A stretch of 64,000 nucleotides of DNA from Hemibagrus wyckioides (lineage: Eukaryota > Chordata > Actinopteri > Siluriformes > Bagridae), in assembly GCF_019097595.1 (NCBI RefSeq), contig NC_080734.1, positions 14,965,392-15,029,391 on the forward strand, read 5' to 3'. Numbering within the stretch: the stretch's first letter is position 1; every line of letters starts with the position of its first letter. Shown piece by piece: positions 1 through 15,858 of the stretch. The notes under the pieces are model-generated. The model searched no databases and was not told the DNA's origin. It saw only the letters and a list, made by a program, of their open reading frames with translations. The translations under genes were made by a program, and so were the position numbers.

Positions 1-757
1 GTAGTAAGGTGTGATGAAGCCAGTCAGCTGCACATTGTTATGCTACCTTTTGAATAGTTTTTTCTTTTGTCTTAATGGAAATTGATTCACTTCATCACCG
101 TATACTGCAGTAATTTTTGTTTGTTTAACTATGAAAAAGACAACTAAAAAAATGAATTGCAAATATTGAAAATATACCATATGACCAAAAATATTTAGAC
201 CATATGTGGTTCTTCCCCATGCTTTGATGTCATGGTCATCTTCATCTACGACGGACGAACATCATCATCGTAATCATCAGCCACAAAGATTGGAAGCGCA
301 CACGTATCTAGATTATATTTGTGTGCTGTAGTATTATGATTTCCCTTCACTGGAACTAAGAGGCCCAAACCTGTTCCTCTATGAACATGTGGTTTATCCA
401 AGCTGGAGTAGAAGAACTTGAGTGTCTTGCACTGAGCCCTGACTCTGACCTCATCTCCACTGTACACCTTTGGGATGAACTGGAACATTGACTGAACCCC
501 AGATCTCATCACTCGTACATAATCAGTGTCTGATCTTGATAATGCTCTTGTAGCTGAACGATCACTAATCCCCAGACAACATCCTGTGATAGTTTTCTCA
601 GAAGGGTGGCAGTTATTGTAACAGCCCACAGGGAATAAATCTGCACTGGGATGTTCGACAAGCAAAGCACATATGGTTGTGATGGTCAGGTGTCTGCAAA
701 ACAACATTTCAACATCATTGACCTGAAGTTTTTCTTTAATTTTGTTTCCTCATACAG
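1..757 (+). other. psma8 intron 1 (partial), mostly a decayed repeat
   Basis: Sequence before the first visible psma8 exon. It holds AT-rich unique DNA (1-170) and then a degenerate Tc1-derived repeat listed separately. The acceptor at 750-757 reads tcatacag. No match to a proteasome first exon was seen on either strand. Confidence 0.7.
174..702 (+). mobile_element. Degenerate Tc1-derived non-autonomous repeat
   Basis: Phrases shared with other copies in the window include ccatatgtggttcttcc, cactggaactaagaggccca, cacctttgggatgaactgga and gtgatggtcaggtgtc. The block between them corresponds to the C-terminal transposase region of Tc1-like elements, but no usable reading frame survives. The 153-codon open frame on the opposite strand is a by-product. 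Confidence 0.7.
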
Positions 758-4209
<3,452 letters not shown>

Positions 4210-4629
4210 GTTCTAAACATACTCAAACTCAACTTCAATACGCCGTTATCATTTATTTGTTTTTCTTTTTTTTTTCTTTTTTTTATACTGGCACAAGCAC
4301 TTGGTCCACAGTTCGCCTCACTCAGGCCTCATTTCTCATCCACTGTTGCAGCGTCGATAATAAGATTTATTATTAGGTAATAAATCCCCTTTCATTACAG
4401 CACTGTTGTTTGACATGCCTTTTTTATGTCTTTAATGAGAGGCTTTTTGTGCAGATGAAATTTGAAGCTACACCTTAATTGGATATAATGTACGAACCTA
4501 ACGTTGCCTTCCAAACACAGTGACGGACATTTATAAGACTAATTTCCCTGGTGTTTCATTTGTCGACTGCTGTGAGCTCCATAATACAACTGAGGATTTT
4601 GTATGGATTTGCTCAGACTAATTCACCCA

Positions 4630-4635
4630 AATAAA
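4630..4635 (+). terminator. Probable psma8 polyadenylation signal
   Basis: AATAAA 421 bp after the psma8 stop, followed by GT-rich sequence (gtattgtggtttgta). An earlier AATAAA at 4379-4384 is an alternative. Confidence 0.55.
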
Positions 4636-4693
4636 GTATTGTGGTTTGTATACTCGAGTGGGTGAGTGTATTACATTTGAGTTGTATTTATCA

Positions 4694-5248
4694 TACACTA
4701 TATTGCCAAAAGTTTTGGGACACCCCTCCAAATCACTGAATTCAGGTGGTGTTGTTTTTTAGGGTTTGCGCTCGGCCCCTTAGTTCCAGTGAAAGGAACT
4801 CCTAATGCTTCAGCTTCATACCAAGACATTTTGGACAATTTCATGCTCCCAACATTGTGGGAACAGTTTGGGGATGACCCCTTCCTGTTCCAACATGACT
4901 GCACACCAGTGCACAAAGCAAGGTCCATAAAGACATGGATGAGGGAGTTTGGTGTGGAGGAACTTGACTGGTCTGCACAGAGTCCTGACCTCAACCTGAT
5001 AGAACACCTTTGGGATGAATTAGAGCGGAGACTGTGAGCCAGGCTTTCTTGTCCAACATCAGTGCCTGACCTCACAAACGCGCTTCTAGTGGAATGGTCA
5101 AAAATTCCCATAAACACACTCCTAAACCTTGTGGAAAGCCTTCCCAGAAGAGTTGAAGCTGTTATAGCTCTAAAGGGTGGGCCAACTCCATATTACATTC
5201 AAGTGCATGTAAAGGCAGGTGTCCCAAAACGTTTGGCAACATAGTGTA
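4694..5248 (+). mobile_element. Internally deleted Tc1-like transposon
   Basis: Terminal inverted repeats of 30 bp (tacactatattgccaaaagt at the left, gtttggcaacatagtgta at the right) differ at two positions. An 82-codon open frame (4789-5037) encodes the C-terminal part of a Tc1-family DDE transposase: FQHDCTPVHKA carries the second acidic residue and LIEHLWDELERRL the final glutamate. It then stops and continues in another frame. The N-terminal DNA-binding half and first catalytic aspartate are deleted, so it is non-autonomous. It inserted about 60 bp past the psma8 poly(A) signal. Confidence 0.9.
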
Positions 5249-7174
5249 CGGAACATGTATATCACACTGTTTTAGTATTCATGAACACAGATTTTATTAT
5301 TAATAGGAGAGAATCTGCTTTTGTCATCCCACATTTATAATGTCTCACGAGTCGGCTGGAAACCCAGAGCATCCTCTTTCCTCTTTGGCTTTGATCTTGT
5401 GGCGCAAACCGAGACACCGATGACAAGGAACTCTAAAGCTGGTATGAAGATGCAATCAATAATTAAACATCTTAAAAGTGGCAAAACAATTTTCACACAC
5501 TTGCTCACTGGGTGTTCATGCAGTTAAAATACTCGGGAGTCTCTGCTGCACAGAGACTTTTAAAAGTCAGAGACTCACAGAGACTTTTATTCTCATGTTC
5601 ATTTCTAACAAAAATAGCAGGAGGTTTTTTAAATGTAATGATGTGATGCAAATCCGCTTGATTGTGTGAAGATGAATGGTTCCGGATGCTGGTTATGGTC
5701 TTTTTTTTTTCTCCACCTGTCATTATCAGTTGTTTGAAATGTAATTCTATACTAAACTGCAATTGCTCTTCACCTCCTGACCAAGCAAGTCACATCAGCA
5801 CACAGGAAAAATGCTGAACATGTGAAAGGAATCTTGAATAGATTTCTGAAGCTGATGGCCAATGGTTCTTGCTGTTTACTTTCTCCATCATACAAATTGT
5901 TGGACTACAGCTCTACGGACGCTATTGGCACAGTCTTGTTAAACATCTCATATTTTATAGCAGGATCACATTTGGAGTTGTTATAGTGGACTTTCAAGGA
6001 ATAGACTGTGAAAAGAAAAGGCATGGCAGGTTAAGCACAGCCAGGACAATTAAGCGATGAAGATGTCCAGTATGAAGGCTGAGTAATTAAAATGAGTGGT
6101 CATTAGAGGTTGGGAATGTGTGCTGGTGGGTACTGTAGGGCAGGGGCTCAGCTGTGTGTGAAGGCACTGACACATACACACACACTGTAGATGGGACTGG
6201 AAGAGCTCCAGGCTCCAGTACATAGCTCCCAGTGTGACAGTTCTGCTTATTAAGAGGTAATAGAATAGGCAGACTGCTGGGTCTCAGAAAAGCTTTAATC
6301 TCTTGCAGCCAAGGTCAGACACATCGCTTCTATTAAACTCTTTTACTGTCCTTCTAATAATATAAGCTGGTTTTGTTTCCATTATTCTATTTATAATCAG
6401 CGTTTTCATACTATCCTGGAGTGCCTGGACTTTTCCATGAACACAATTCCACACAAATTTCACCGACATTGAATATTGTTGGCTGAGTTTTTAGACAACG
6501 TTGTATGGCTGTGAGCATTGAGGTGATGAGGTTTTTCCTCTCCGGTGTTTTTCCTCCAGTGATGTTGACCTGGTTGCTCTCCTCTTGGCCCCCTGGCTAT
6601 GTGTAGTTCCTGTTGGCCAGCTCTAGGGCTTGAAGTGACATCCACTTCTGATTGGTTGTCCCTAACCCCTGAGGCTGTATCCTACACTGATTGGTCAGTC
6701 CCTATGCCTGCAGCAGTGCCCTACACTGATTGGCTCCTGAGGCAGTATCCTGTTCTGCGCAGGCTTGGTGCTGTAGGCGATGCCCTCGAGCTTGTTCCAA
6801 AAATCCAGTGCCAACATCTCGTTCGTTTACTCAATTGCATTATAATAATAAATGTCATTAAAAGATTTAATTAAAACATTAGTACAGTTGGATAATCAGG
6901 AAGCCACAATATTATTTTGGGAAACTAATAAAAGAACTCATTTTCCTCAAAAGAGGTCAGTCATTCTCAACACAAACACGATACAAGCGCAATGCTGAAG
7001 TGTTTTAATATCACAAATAAGTGCAAAAAATTTCAATCAACAACTAACCAAGGAAAGGAAACAATGTTTAATCTAGACATTAGGTAGACCCTATTTCAAA
7101 TCAAAGATGAAATAATTATTCCTTTAACTAAGCCATGTAATTGAAAGTAACTTTGAAAAGAAACTGAAGGAGTG
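5249..7174. other. Spacer between convergent psma8 and taf4b
   Basis: AT-rich, mostly unique sequence containing the three inverted CCAAT boxes at 6648-6735 and, near its right end, the presumed taf4b 3' untranslated region (ATTAAA on the - strand at 6870-6865). No coding region was recognised; the short open frames have no family resemblance. Confidence 0.55.
6648..6735. promoter_or_regulatory. Three evenly spaced inverted CCAAT boxes
   Basis: CTGATTGGTT (6648), CTGATTGGTC (6687) and CTGATTGGCT (6726) each match the reverse-strand NF-Y consensus and are exactly 39 bp apart, within a degenerate 39-bp tandem triplication (cctacactgattgg, ccctacactgattgg). The sequence is visible; any promoter or enhancer use is inference, since both flanking genes end here. 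Confidence 0.4.
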
Positions 7175-10100
7175 CTAACGTAGGAAAGCATTATAGAGTG
7201 TAAGAGATTGTCTAAGTGCACGGTCCTGTTCCATGCAGAAGATCAGATCTTTGAAAGTGACCCGTGTTGGAAGCCTTTGAGCAGTTCTCTGAGCATGGAA
7301 ACTCAGAACCTGTGGAGAAACAGAGACCGTGAACTTCCCGCTGGACTTCAAACTCAACCACAGAAATGCACTATGATTATAATCTTTTAGGTAAAAATGC
7401 TTCTTTCACCAATAACCACACGTTTTAATTTGAAGGTGTGTTGTGTGCTGCAGTACATGTGCTTGAAAGGAGGTATGGCATCCTTTACTTTTTTTCCCCC
7501 CTCACCAATCTCATCTCATTTCCATTCACACAGTACATTAGATTCTCCTATACCATGCTAGTAACTGAAACCCTGCCCAGATAAAGATGTTTTGCAATGC
7601 AAAAATTTATTTTACTTTATTATCTGCTGAAGTGGATCTTTGTGGATTTTACAATCTTCTAGAAAGACACTCCAAACCACATGAAACATAACACAGAAAC
7701 ACGGACCAAATGAAAATGAATATCAGCTCGACTGCAGGCCAGCACATGTGTAGGATTGCACAAGAGTGTTTACAAGACTGCAAATCCTTCCCAAGCCAAG
7801 CAAAATCAGGCAGAATACAAACATACCAAAGCTGGCTATCATTTACACATGAGGTGCATGTGTGGAGGTCTTTACCTGGTTAGTCCCAGAACCGGAAGCC
7901 TCCAAAGGTTTCCTCTTTCGAGGCCCCAGAGCCGCAAGTGCTGCCAGGTTAGCATCTCTGTGCTCCATTTGAGCTAGCTCCAGCTGCTGCATCTGTGTGA
8001 GAGGGGTAAACTTGATAAAACAAAAGCCATGTGTTGATATGAGCCAGGTCTATTGGCAGCTAGTTCATGTTACATCTACTATGCTTCACAGATGTGCAGA
8101 ATAGTACACTTTGCCTTTTTCCACTCTCATCTCTTATTGTCTCTTTTATGATTACACATTTGTCCAATCCAAAGCAGTTAGGATCAAGTTAGGGTTGCTT
8201 ATGAACCCAAGAGAGGCAGCTTGATAGTACACCCTCTCTACCTTCTGATCAGGAGTCCAGAACCTGAACCACTAGAAATTACAGAGCAACATCTGAACTT
8301 TTCATGAAACAGAAGTATAATCTGTGCTTTTTTTTTTCTCTCCTTTCATCTATCACATTTTCAATTTCAAGTTTATGATCTCTGATCACGAGCTAATCTT
8401 TGGGATGAATTGGAACACAAAGTATGTGCCTGGACATCAGTGTCTCATGGGCTCTTGTGGCTGAATGGACAAATTCCATTTCCAGTGCTAGCATTTGGCA
8501 GATGCCCTTATCCAGAGCGACTTGCAATTTATCTCATTTCATACAACTGCGCAATTATGAGCTATAGGCCTTGCTCAAGGGCCCAGCAGTGACAGCTTGG
8601 TAGACATGAGATTCGAACTCACAACATACAATTACCATCTTCAGCATTTGCACCAAACCTCCATGTGCAAGAGGCACTTTGCACGAAACTGGGCTTTTGC
8701 ATGTGCTCTGTCCAAATGCAACTCATTCTGCAGCTTTCTCAGGCAGCGCACCACAAAGGAATGCACAAGGGTTCCACCGAGATCGACAGTATTTGGCAGA
8801 TACCCTTCTCCAGAGCCATGTACATTTATACTGTGCACTTGTATAACTCCATGGACCACCAGTGTCAGCTTGGCAGTGCTGGGATTCGAACTTGCGACCT
8901 TCTTTTCAGTAATCCAGTGAAGAAGAGTGGAGGCTGTTATAGCTGCAGAGGGGGAAACAGCTCAATATTAATGCCCATGGTTTTGGCATGGGATGTTCCC
9001 TGGGCAGGTGTCCACATATATTTGGCCCTGTAGTGTATAATAATGCCATCCTTCCATCCAGAGATCAGGGCCAATTATGCTAATTCCAGTCTTAGCAAAA
9101 TATCCATAATCCTCTGCTGCGCTGTATGTAGGTACTCATGCTGAATTTGGTTATTTTTTGTATCCGAGTGCAAGCACATAGTCATGGAGCTAAAAATAGT
9201 GCAGACAGACTGATCAGTCACACAGATGTCCTGAATCTGATTAACGTCTCTGGCTGGAATCACTTCTCTACCGCCACACTCTATCTGCCAAAGTTTCTCA
9301 ATTTTTTATGTCCTCTTCTAGCAGATATAAGAGGCCAGCAATTGTAGCAATTTAAACATTAATTTAATTTTTTAATAGTTTATGGTTATATGCATTTGCT
9401 AAGTGCAGAAATGACATAGCCATTGTGTCACGTTTTTCACTTGTTTTTAATTATTTATTAATTATTTTTAATTTATTTAATAGATATTTTAATGTCCAAA
9501 ATGTCTGCTTGTTACTATAACACTGGGTATTGTTTACTTTTATCAAACTGAATTTTAAAACGTTTACATAAAAGGAAATATTTTTCAAAATAATTAATAT
9601 AGATGAATTGTACACAAATGTTAATGGGAACATAGACTAGCAAGGTAAAAAGTTTATTCCAGGCTGTCTTAACAATTTCTTAATATCCACACACACACAC
9701 ACACACACACAAATGAATGAGTGAAGCAGTCTTCCATTTGCTCCATGTACAGCCTCAGGCTTCAGTTTCCGCTCCAATTAAACTCAAATTAAAATTAGCT
9801 TCCAGTTCGAAAAAGAAAAAAATCAAATAAAACCCTAGTCTAGTCTAGACTACTGTTTCTGGGGTATGTGTTCCAGGGAACTCTGACAGCTCAAACACAT
9901 CATAAGTGGAACATGTGGGACACACACACATCAACTAACCAACCTCTTTGGCTCTTTGTCGGAGCCGAAGCTGCTCAGGGTCCTCACTGCTCGAGCGACT
10001 CTGAAGGGAAAATAAAACAAGAGACACAAAATGGCTGTCCTGCTCACTTTCAGTGATCATCCATGTATATACGGTATACTCACAGACATTCACCTTAGCG

Positions 10101-13100
10101 ATGCGCAACAGGGTTTCCCTCTCCTCCTCTTCTCTTCTTTGTTTCTCCACTTTTTCCAGCTGCTCCAGGAACTTTAGCTGGGAGCGAGTGTCACTGGTCT
10201 GAATGTTCCGCCAATCATCCTAACTCCAGAAACATTCATGTAAGCTTTAATGGCAAATTCTAATTCTAATTTTATTTATCACATACACAATCATACACAG
10301 TGTAGTGAAATGTTTTTTACGACTGTCTTATGATGGAAATAAAAATGTAAAACTAGAATATAAAACAAGAAATACAATTTAAATAAAAATGTAAAACTAG
10401 AATATAAAACAAGAAATACAATTTAAATAAAAATGTAAAACTAGAATATAAAAGATAAGAAATGCAATTTAAATAAAAATGTAAAACTAGAATATAAAAC
10501 AAGAAATACAATTTAAATAAAAATGTAAAACTAGAATATAAAATACAAGAAACAACTGAAATAAAAATGTAAAACTAGAATATAAAATATAAGAAAAAAT
10601 GTAAAACTAGAATATAAAAGAAATGCAATTTAAATAAAAATGTAAAGCTAGAATATAAAATAAGAATAGATGAAGAATCTAAAATAAAAAGTATTATAAA
10701 AAGAATATAATACAAAACAGACATTATACAATATATAAAAATGAAAATAAACAGCAATAGAATGAAATAAGCAAAATAGTAAAAGGTACAGTGAGATGGA
10801 TGGATGGATGGATGGATGGGTGTGGACACAATATAGATCGAATGTGGGCAGAAATAATACTGCGACATCGTTGAAATATTGTGTGTTGTACAGCATTCAG
10901 TAACTATTCATTCAGTTTTCAACTCAAACCTACAGGGACACTCTTCTTGTGTTTGTTTTGATTTACTTCTCCAGAGCTTTACACAAGTATTCACCCCTTG
11001 ATCTTGAAATATATTTAATTGAGATTTTGTTAGAAATCTGCACAAAATAGTCCATAGTGGGGGAGGGCAACAATATAGATTGTGAAATTATTTATAAATG
11101 AAAAAAAAAAAAAATTAAAAAGTTGCCATCACAAGTCAAACAGAATAGAGTTGAATGGAGTGAACATATGTGTAATTGTAAAGCATCATGTGATCTCAAT
11201 ACAAATGGTGCCAGAGCAGATCATTTGGGGCACAGGTTATTATTTATTTTATTTTTAATTTTTTTTTTTTACACCGGATGCCCTTCCTGATGCCACCCTC
11301 CCATTTTATCCAGGCTTGGGACCAGCAGAGAGTTAGCTTCAGTGGCTGAGTTAGCTCCTTGCCTGGGAATCTGGGAAACCTGGGCCACAGGAGTGAGAGC
11401 ACAGGATTCTGCCACTGGACCACCAGGAGTCATGTGATCTCAATACAAATCCAGAAACAAAGGTCTGGGAAGTTTAAAATCAGGATATATATATTTTTTA
11501 AAAATCCCATAGATTCCAACTGAGCATCATTAAATTCGTCGCTAAAAATGGAAAGAACATGGCATAACTGACTGTCCTCCTTACTCCTCTAAGCAGAGAA
11601 TAACCAAGAGGAAGTCTAAAGCAGTTGTAGAGCTCCACAGCTCAGATGTGAAAAGTTGTTCAACTGCAGCCCAGATATTCCATTATGTGAAAAACCAGGA
11701 AATCACATACAGCATATTGGAGACTCAGTAAACATGTGGAAAAGGACCTATTAGATCTCTGATGAAAGCATAAACACTACATTTGGTAGAAACCCTTCAC
11801 TTCCCCGAGTGATGCATGGTGTTGGTAGCATCACAGTGTGGGGATGCTTTTCATCAACAGGGACTGGGAAACTGGTGAGGGTTCAGAGCAGGATGTGTGG
11901 AACTAAACAGAGGACAGCCTTAGGAAAAGAAAACTATATGGGTCAGCAAGAGACTGGGGCAATATAAATAGTTTGCACCTTCAAATTTTAGACATATTGT
12001 GTAAACAAAATTAAGGCCATTTTCGATACCAGGCTTTATACTAGTTACTAATAAAGGTATTCGGGTTGCCAGTATGATCTATGTGTAGTGTTTTGGTTCA
12101 TCTGTTTGTGTGTGTGTGTGTGTGTGTGATGATACATACCCTGTAAGAGATATTATGATGTTGTGCTATAACAGTGAGTTTTTCCAGCAGATCGCGAAGT
12201 CTTTCCTGCGTGGCATGAGAAAGCAACCCAAGCACATCTGGATTCACCTCTGCAACACCTAGAGAATTACCTATGTGCAGACACACGTACAGGCATACTA
12301 GCACCATGTGTCACTTTTGACTTTTGGGTGTGATTTCAGTTTTATTACTGCCGATTTCTGTGGCTTTCTGAAAGGCAGTTGTAAGAACAACCACCTCACA
12401 CAGTGCCAGAGAATACTCTGCACAATTTATTTACCCAAATACACAAGCAATTAGGCTAGGTTTAACTGTATTGAAATGTATGTCTAATTAAGATTTAAAG
12501 CAGCATGAAATGTTCTTTCAGTGTCTTGGGGATGTTGATTTAGAGGAAGGAATGAAGGGACAGGATTTATTTGTCTAAAACAACTAGCTTCAGCTAACCC
12601 AGTGTTTTAAACAGTATTTATGCTAAAGGATATATTACTATAAAATATATCATCAAACTCACTAGAGAGGTTTAACCTTAGAACTTCATTTCAGCAAGCC
12701 TCGTCAGGAAAGCTGCCAAAATATCTCTAGCAGTCGGGTATTAATTGTTGCTTTGGCATTTTGTTATGCTTGGTGGAAAGACATCTGCAAACACTCTCAT
12801 TTTGCCTTTTCTGCTGACATAGACAGATCTCCTGCAAGGCCAAGCCTGTCTCTTTTATTTCCACATCCCCATGTTCCATCTCCTCCTGCTTCAGGGTAAC
12901 TCCACCTTCCCCTACCTCCCTTCGCTCTCTCACTTTCTCTCCCTTGTTATTTTGATCAGCACGGTGGAGGGGATTCTTGCCAATCTGGCAATTTTGTGCC
13001 ACTCCACAGTCATTTGCATACTGATTAAGGGGAACAGCCTTGTCAGAGATCTTGCTGATCAAAGAGAGTGTCTCTGCCTTCTGTCTCTCACTACCGGGGC

Positions 13101-15823
13101 TCAACATGTGACAAAAAGTCAGGAGACTACAAGCGTGAGATATGCAAATGATGGAGGGAGAGAGAGGGGTGAGAGAGAGAGAGAGGTGAAAGACAAAAGA
13201 TACCTTACGGATACTAAAGATACAGTATGAGCCAAAATATATGTGTTACAACACTACCCAAGGCTATTTTTTCCTCACTGAGTAGATGGGAAGACACAGT
13301 TACCAATGAGGAGCACTCTCTGTTGCAGTGCTGTGGTCTGCAGGAACGGCTCGTCCCTGCATGAGCGCACCACTGTTCCCACCAGCTCTGAACTGGACGC
13401 CAAAATGCGAGCGTTCTCCTCATTCACATTTACACCCGCCATGGAGGCCACGTCATTTATGTCATCGTCATCACTAATCAAAAAAGCACATGGACATATA
13501 TGCACAATGAGATACACTGTATATGTTTGGTATCTGGAATAGGTTTTATAGATTTGCATTATGAGTATAAATTTACTGACTTTAGCCTGTTAGTCCCCTC
13601 TGCTCTCTGTCTGGCAGTGGAAAGGGAGCACCATAGGACTATCGCTGGACCATGTGTTATTTGGGCTATGGATCATTCTCAGCACAGCAGTGACACTGAC
13701 AGGGCAGAGGCATGACATTATTTAGGGATAACAACCTTGTTGGTTCACCTTACACTACATCTATCTATAGTGCTCATATACTGAACACTACTGATCACTA
13801 CTGGCTGAAATTTTGTGACTGTCACCCAAATAATGGTCCTATGGTGGTCCCTTTCCACTGTTGAATGGCTAAGAGGCAACTTATGTTTGAAAAATGATGT
13901 GCAGTACCATATAAACTATGGTCAGTAATTGTATTCATGTAAAATAACCAAGCCTAAATGCACTGCCTTTATAAACAACCACAGATTTTTATACTTTTCA
14001 AAACCAAAACACAAAATCCACAGTGGAGCAGGGAATAGTAGTCATTACCGGAATAAGCCTGAGGTGCTGTCCTTGAAATTGTGTGTTTGTGCTGCCTGAG
14101 TAGGTCCAGAGGGGATTTTACATGCCTGGAGAGAATACTGCTTCCTAAAATCTCCTTTAAAAAAAAAAAAAAAAAAAACACATTGCACTAGAAAGGTCAA
14201 AATAATTAATACAGCAAATAGGCATTACAGAAATCGACTATAGTACTGTACTTTATAACTAGTAGAATTTTATTCTGGTGCTTCAGAGTGAATGTTATTC
14301 TTTACCCAACAATTCCAGATGTGGTGACAATGACATTACCATGGATTTACCTGATCTGATCAAGGCTTGCTTAATGAAAAACATTTAGTCTTTTCGGGTT
14401 TTATGATCTGAATTACAGAAACTTGCTCAATGTGTCACTTTTCAGCAGCTTCACTCACCTCCACTTGTAGTTTAATCATTTCACTAAAGTGTATTCATGT
14501 GAGAGAGGACTTACTGAGTATAGTAACAATAAACCTTGATAGACTCACTTTAAGAACCACTGCAAAGTCCCTTCCTCTTTCCTTGTGAAAAAATCCAGAA
14601 CTTCCTTGGAAAACTTTTTCTCTGGTTTTACATCATTAAATGTGTTTTGAAAAGAAATTATATGAAATATGATGTGCTTAATGGAGGCTGGGTTAGTACA
14701 AAGAATAAGCTAATGGAGAATGCATTTAGAATAGATAATGCAATTCTACAACTACTACCTAGCCAACAAAATGTCCACACTTAAAACATTTAATTTATGA
14801 ACATTTCCAGATGGATTAAAATTCCAGACTTTGTCCAGTTTTTATTGTATTTTTTTTGGAAGGGAGAGAACGGCACATTTCTTTTGGGGGGAATAAGAAT
14901 TAGAGAAAAAGGATATGGAGGAAGAGGACAAAATGAGGAAAAGGTGAATAAGGTGGAAGACAATGGAGGATAAGGAGGAAGAGGAGAATAATGAGGTGGG
15001 ATAATGAGAAAGAGGAGAATAAGGAGCAGAAAAATAAGTAGGAGGTATAAAATAAGACAATAAGGAGGAGGAGGAGGAGGGAGAAGGAGGAAGAATAGAA
15101 TAAGGAGGAAGAGCGGATAAGGGGCAATAAGAGAATAAAGAGGAGGAGAAAAGGAGGAAGAGGAAAATAAGGAGGAAGAGAGGATGCGGGGGTAAGGAGG
15201 AGGAAAAAAGGAGGAAGAGGAGAATAAGGAGGAAGAAAAGGAGGAAGAATAGAATAAGGAGGAGGAAAAAAGGAGGAAGAGAAGAATAAGGAGGAAGAGG
15301 AGAATAAGGCAGTGGGATAATGAGAAAGAGGAGAATAAGGAGCAGAAAAATAAGTAGGAGGTGTAAAATAAGAGAATAAGGAGGAGGAGGGAGAAGGAGG
15401 AAGAATAGAATAAGGAGGAAGAGAGTATAAGGGGGGGAGAGAATAAGGAGGAGGAGAAGAAGGAGTAAGAGGAGAATAAGGAGGAGGGAGAAGAGAATAA
15501 GGTCGAAGAGAGGATAAGGAGGAAAAAGAGAATAAGGAAGAAGACCACCTGCTGCCTGTGTGTTGGTCTGAATGACCGGCTGCTTGGGCTGTGTGTGGTT
15601 CTGCACTGGTAACACAACATGGGATGAGGAGGTCAGACGTTGCTCCACAATCACTCCTTTGCTTTGCTGGATCACCTGATCAAATACAAATACAAAACCT
15701 CTCCTCAAATGTAGCATAGCTATTACATTCAGGCAGAATTAGAACTACCCATATCTCACTGGCAATGCAAGAAACCAAGAGGGAATGCTCTATGTAAATG
15801 TCAGCTTTCAAACACTCTGTGTG

Positions 15824-15858
<35 letters not shown>

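Larger units (their letters stand above)
8390..9038 (+). mobile_element. Tc1-derived element split by SINE sequence
   Basis: The left part (8390-8483: ctttgggatgaattggaaca, catcagtgtct, gctcttgtggctgaatgg) and right part (8915-9038: gaagagtggaggctgttata, gggatgttcc, ggcaggtgtccacatata) are consecutive pieces of the same family as 174-702. Between them lie two copies of a SINE tail. In a taf4b intron. Confidence 0.6.

Noticed and set aside
246..707. 153-codon - strand open frame
   Set aside because: It is the opposite strand of a decayed Tc1-derived repeat.
12727..13107. 126-codon - strand open frame in a taf4b intron
   Set aside because: No usable acceptor in phase with the preceding exon and no family resemblance; an alternative 3' exon cannot be excluded but is not supported.
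14549..14640. Open - strand segment (NDVKPEKKFSKEVLDFF) with a gtgagtc donor inside the taf4b intron
   Set aside because: The exons at 15675-15549 and 14154-14049 already join in exact phase without it, and it has no counterpart in TAF4 proteins. It could at most be a rare alternative exon.
14790..15717. 276- and 291-codon Leu/Ser/Pro-rich open frames
   Set aside because: They are low-complexity products of the polypyrimidine tract; only 15549-15675 of the region is taf4b coding.
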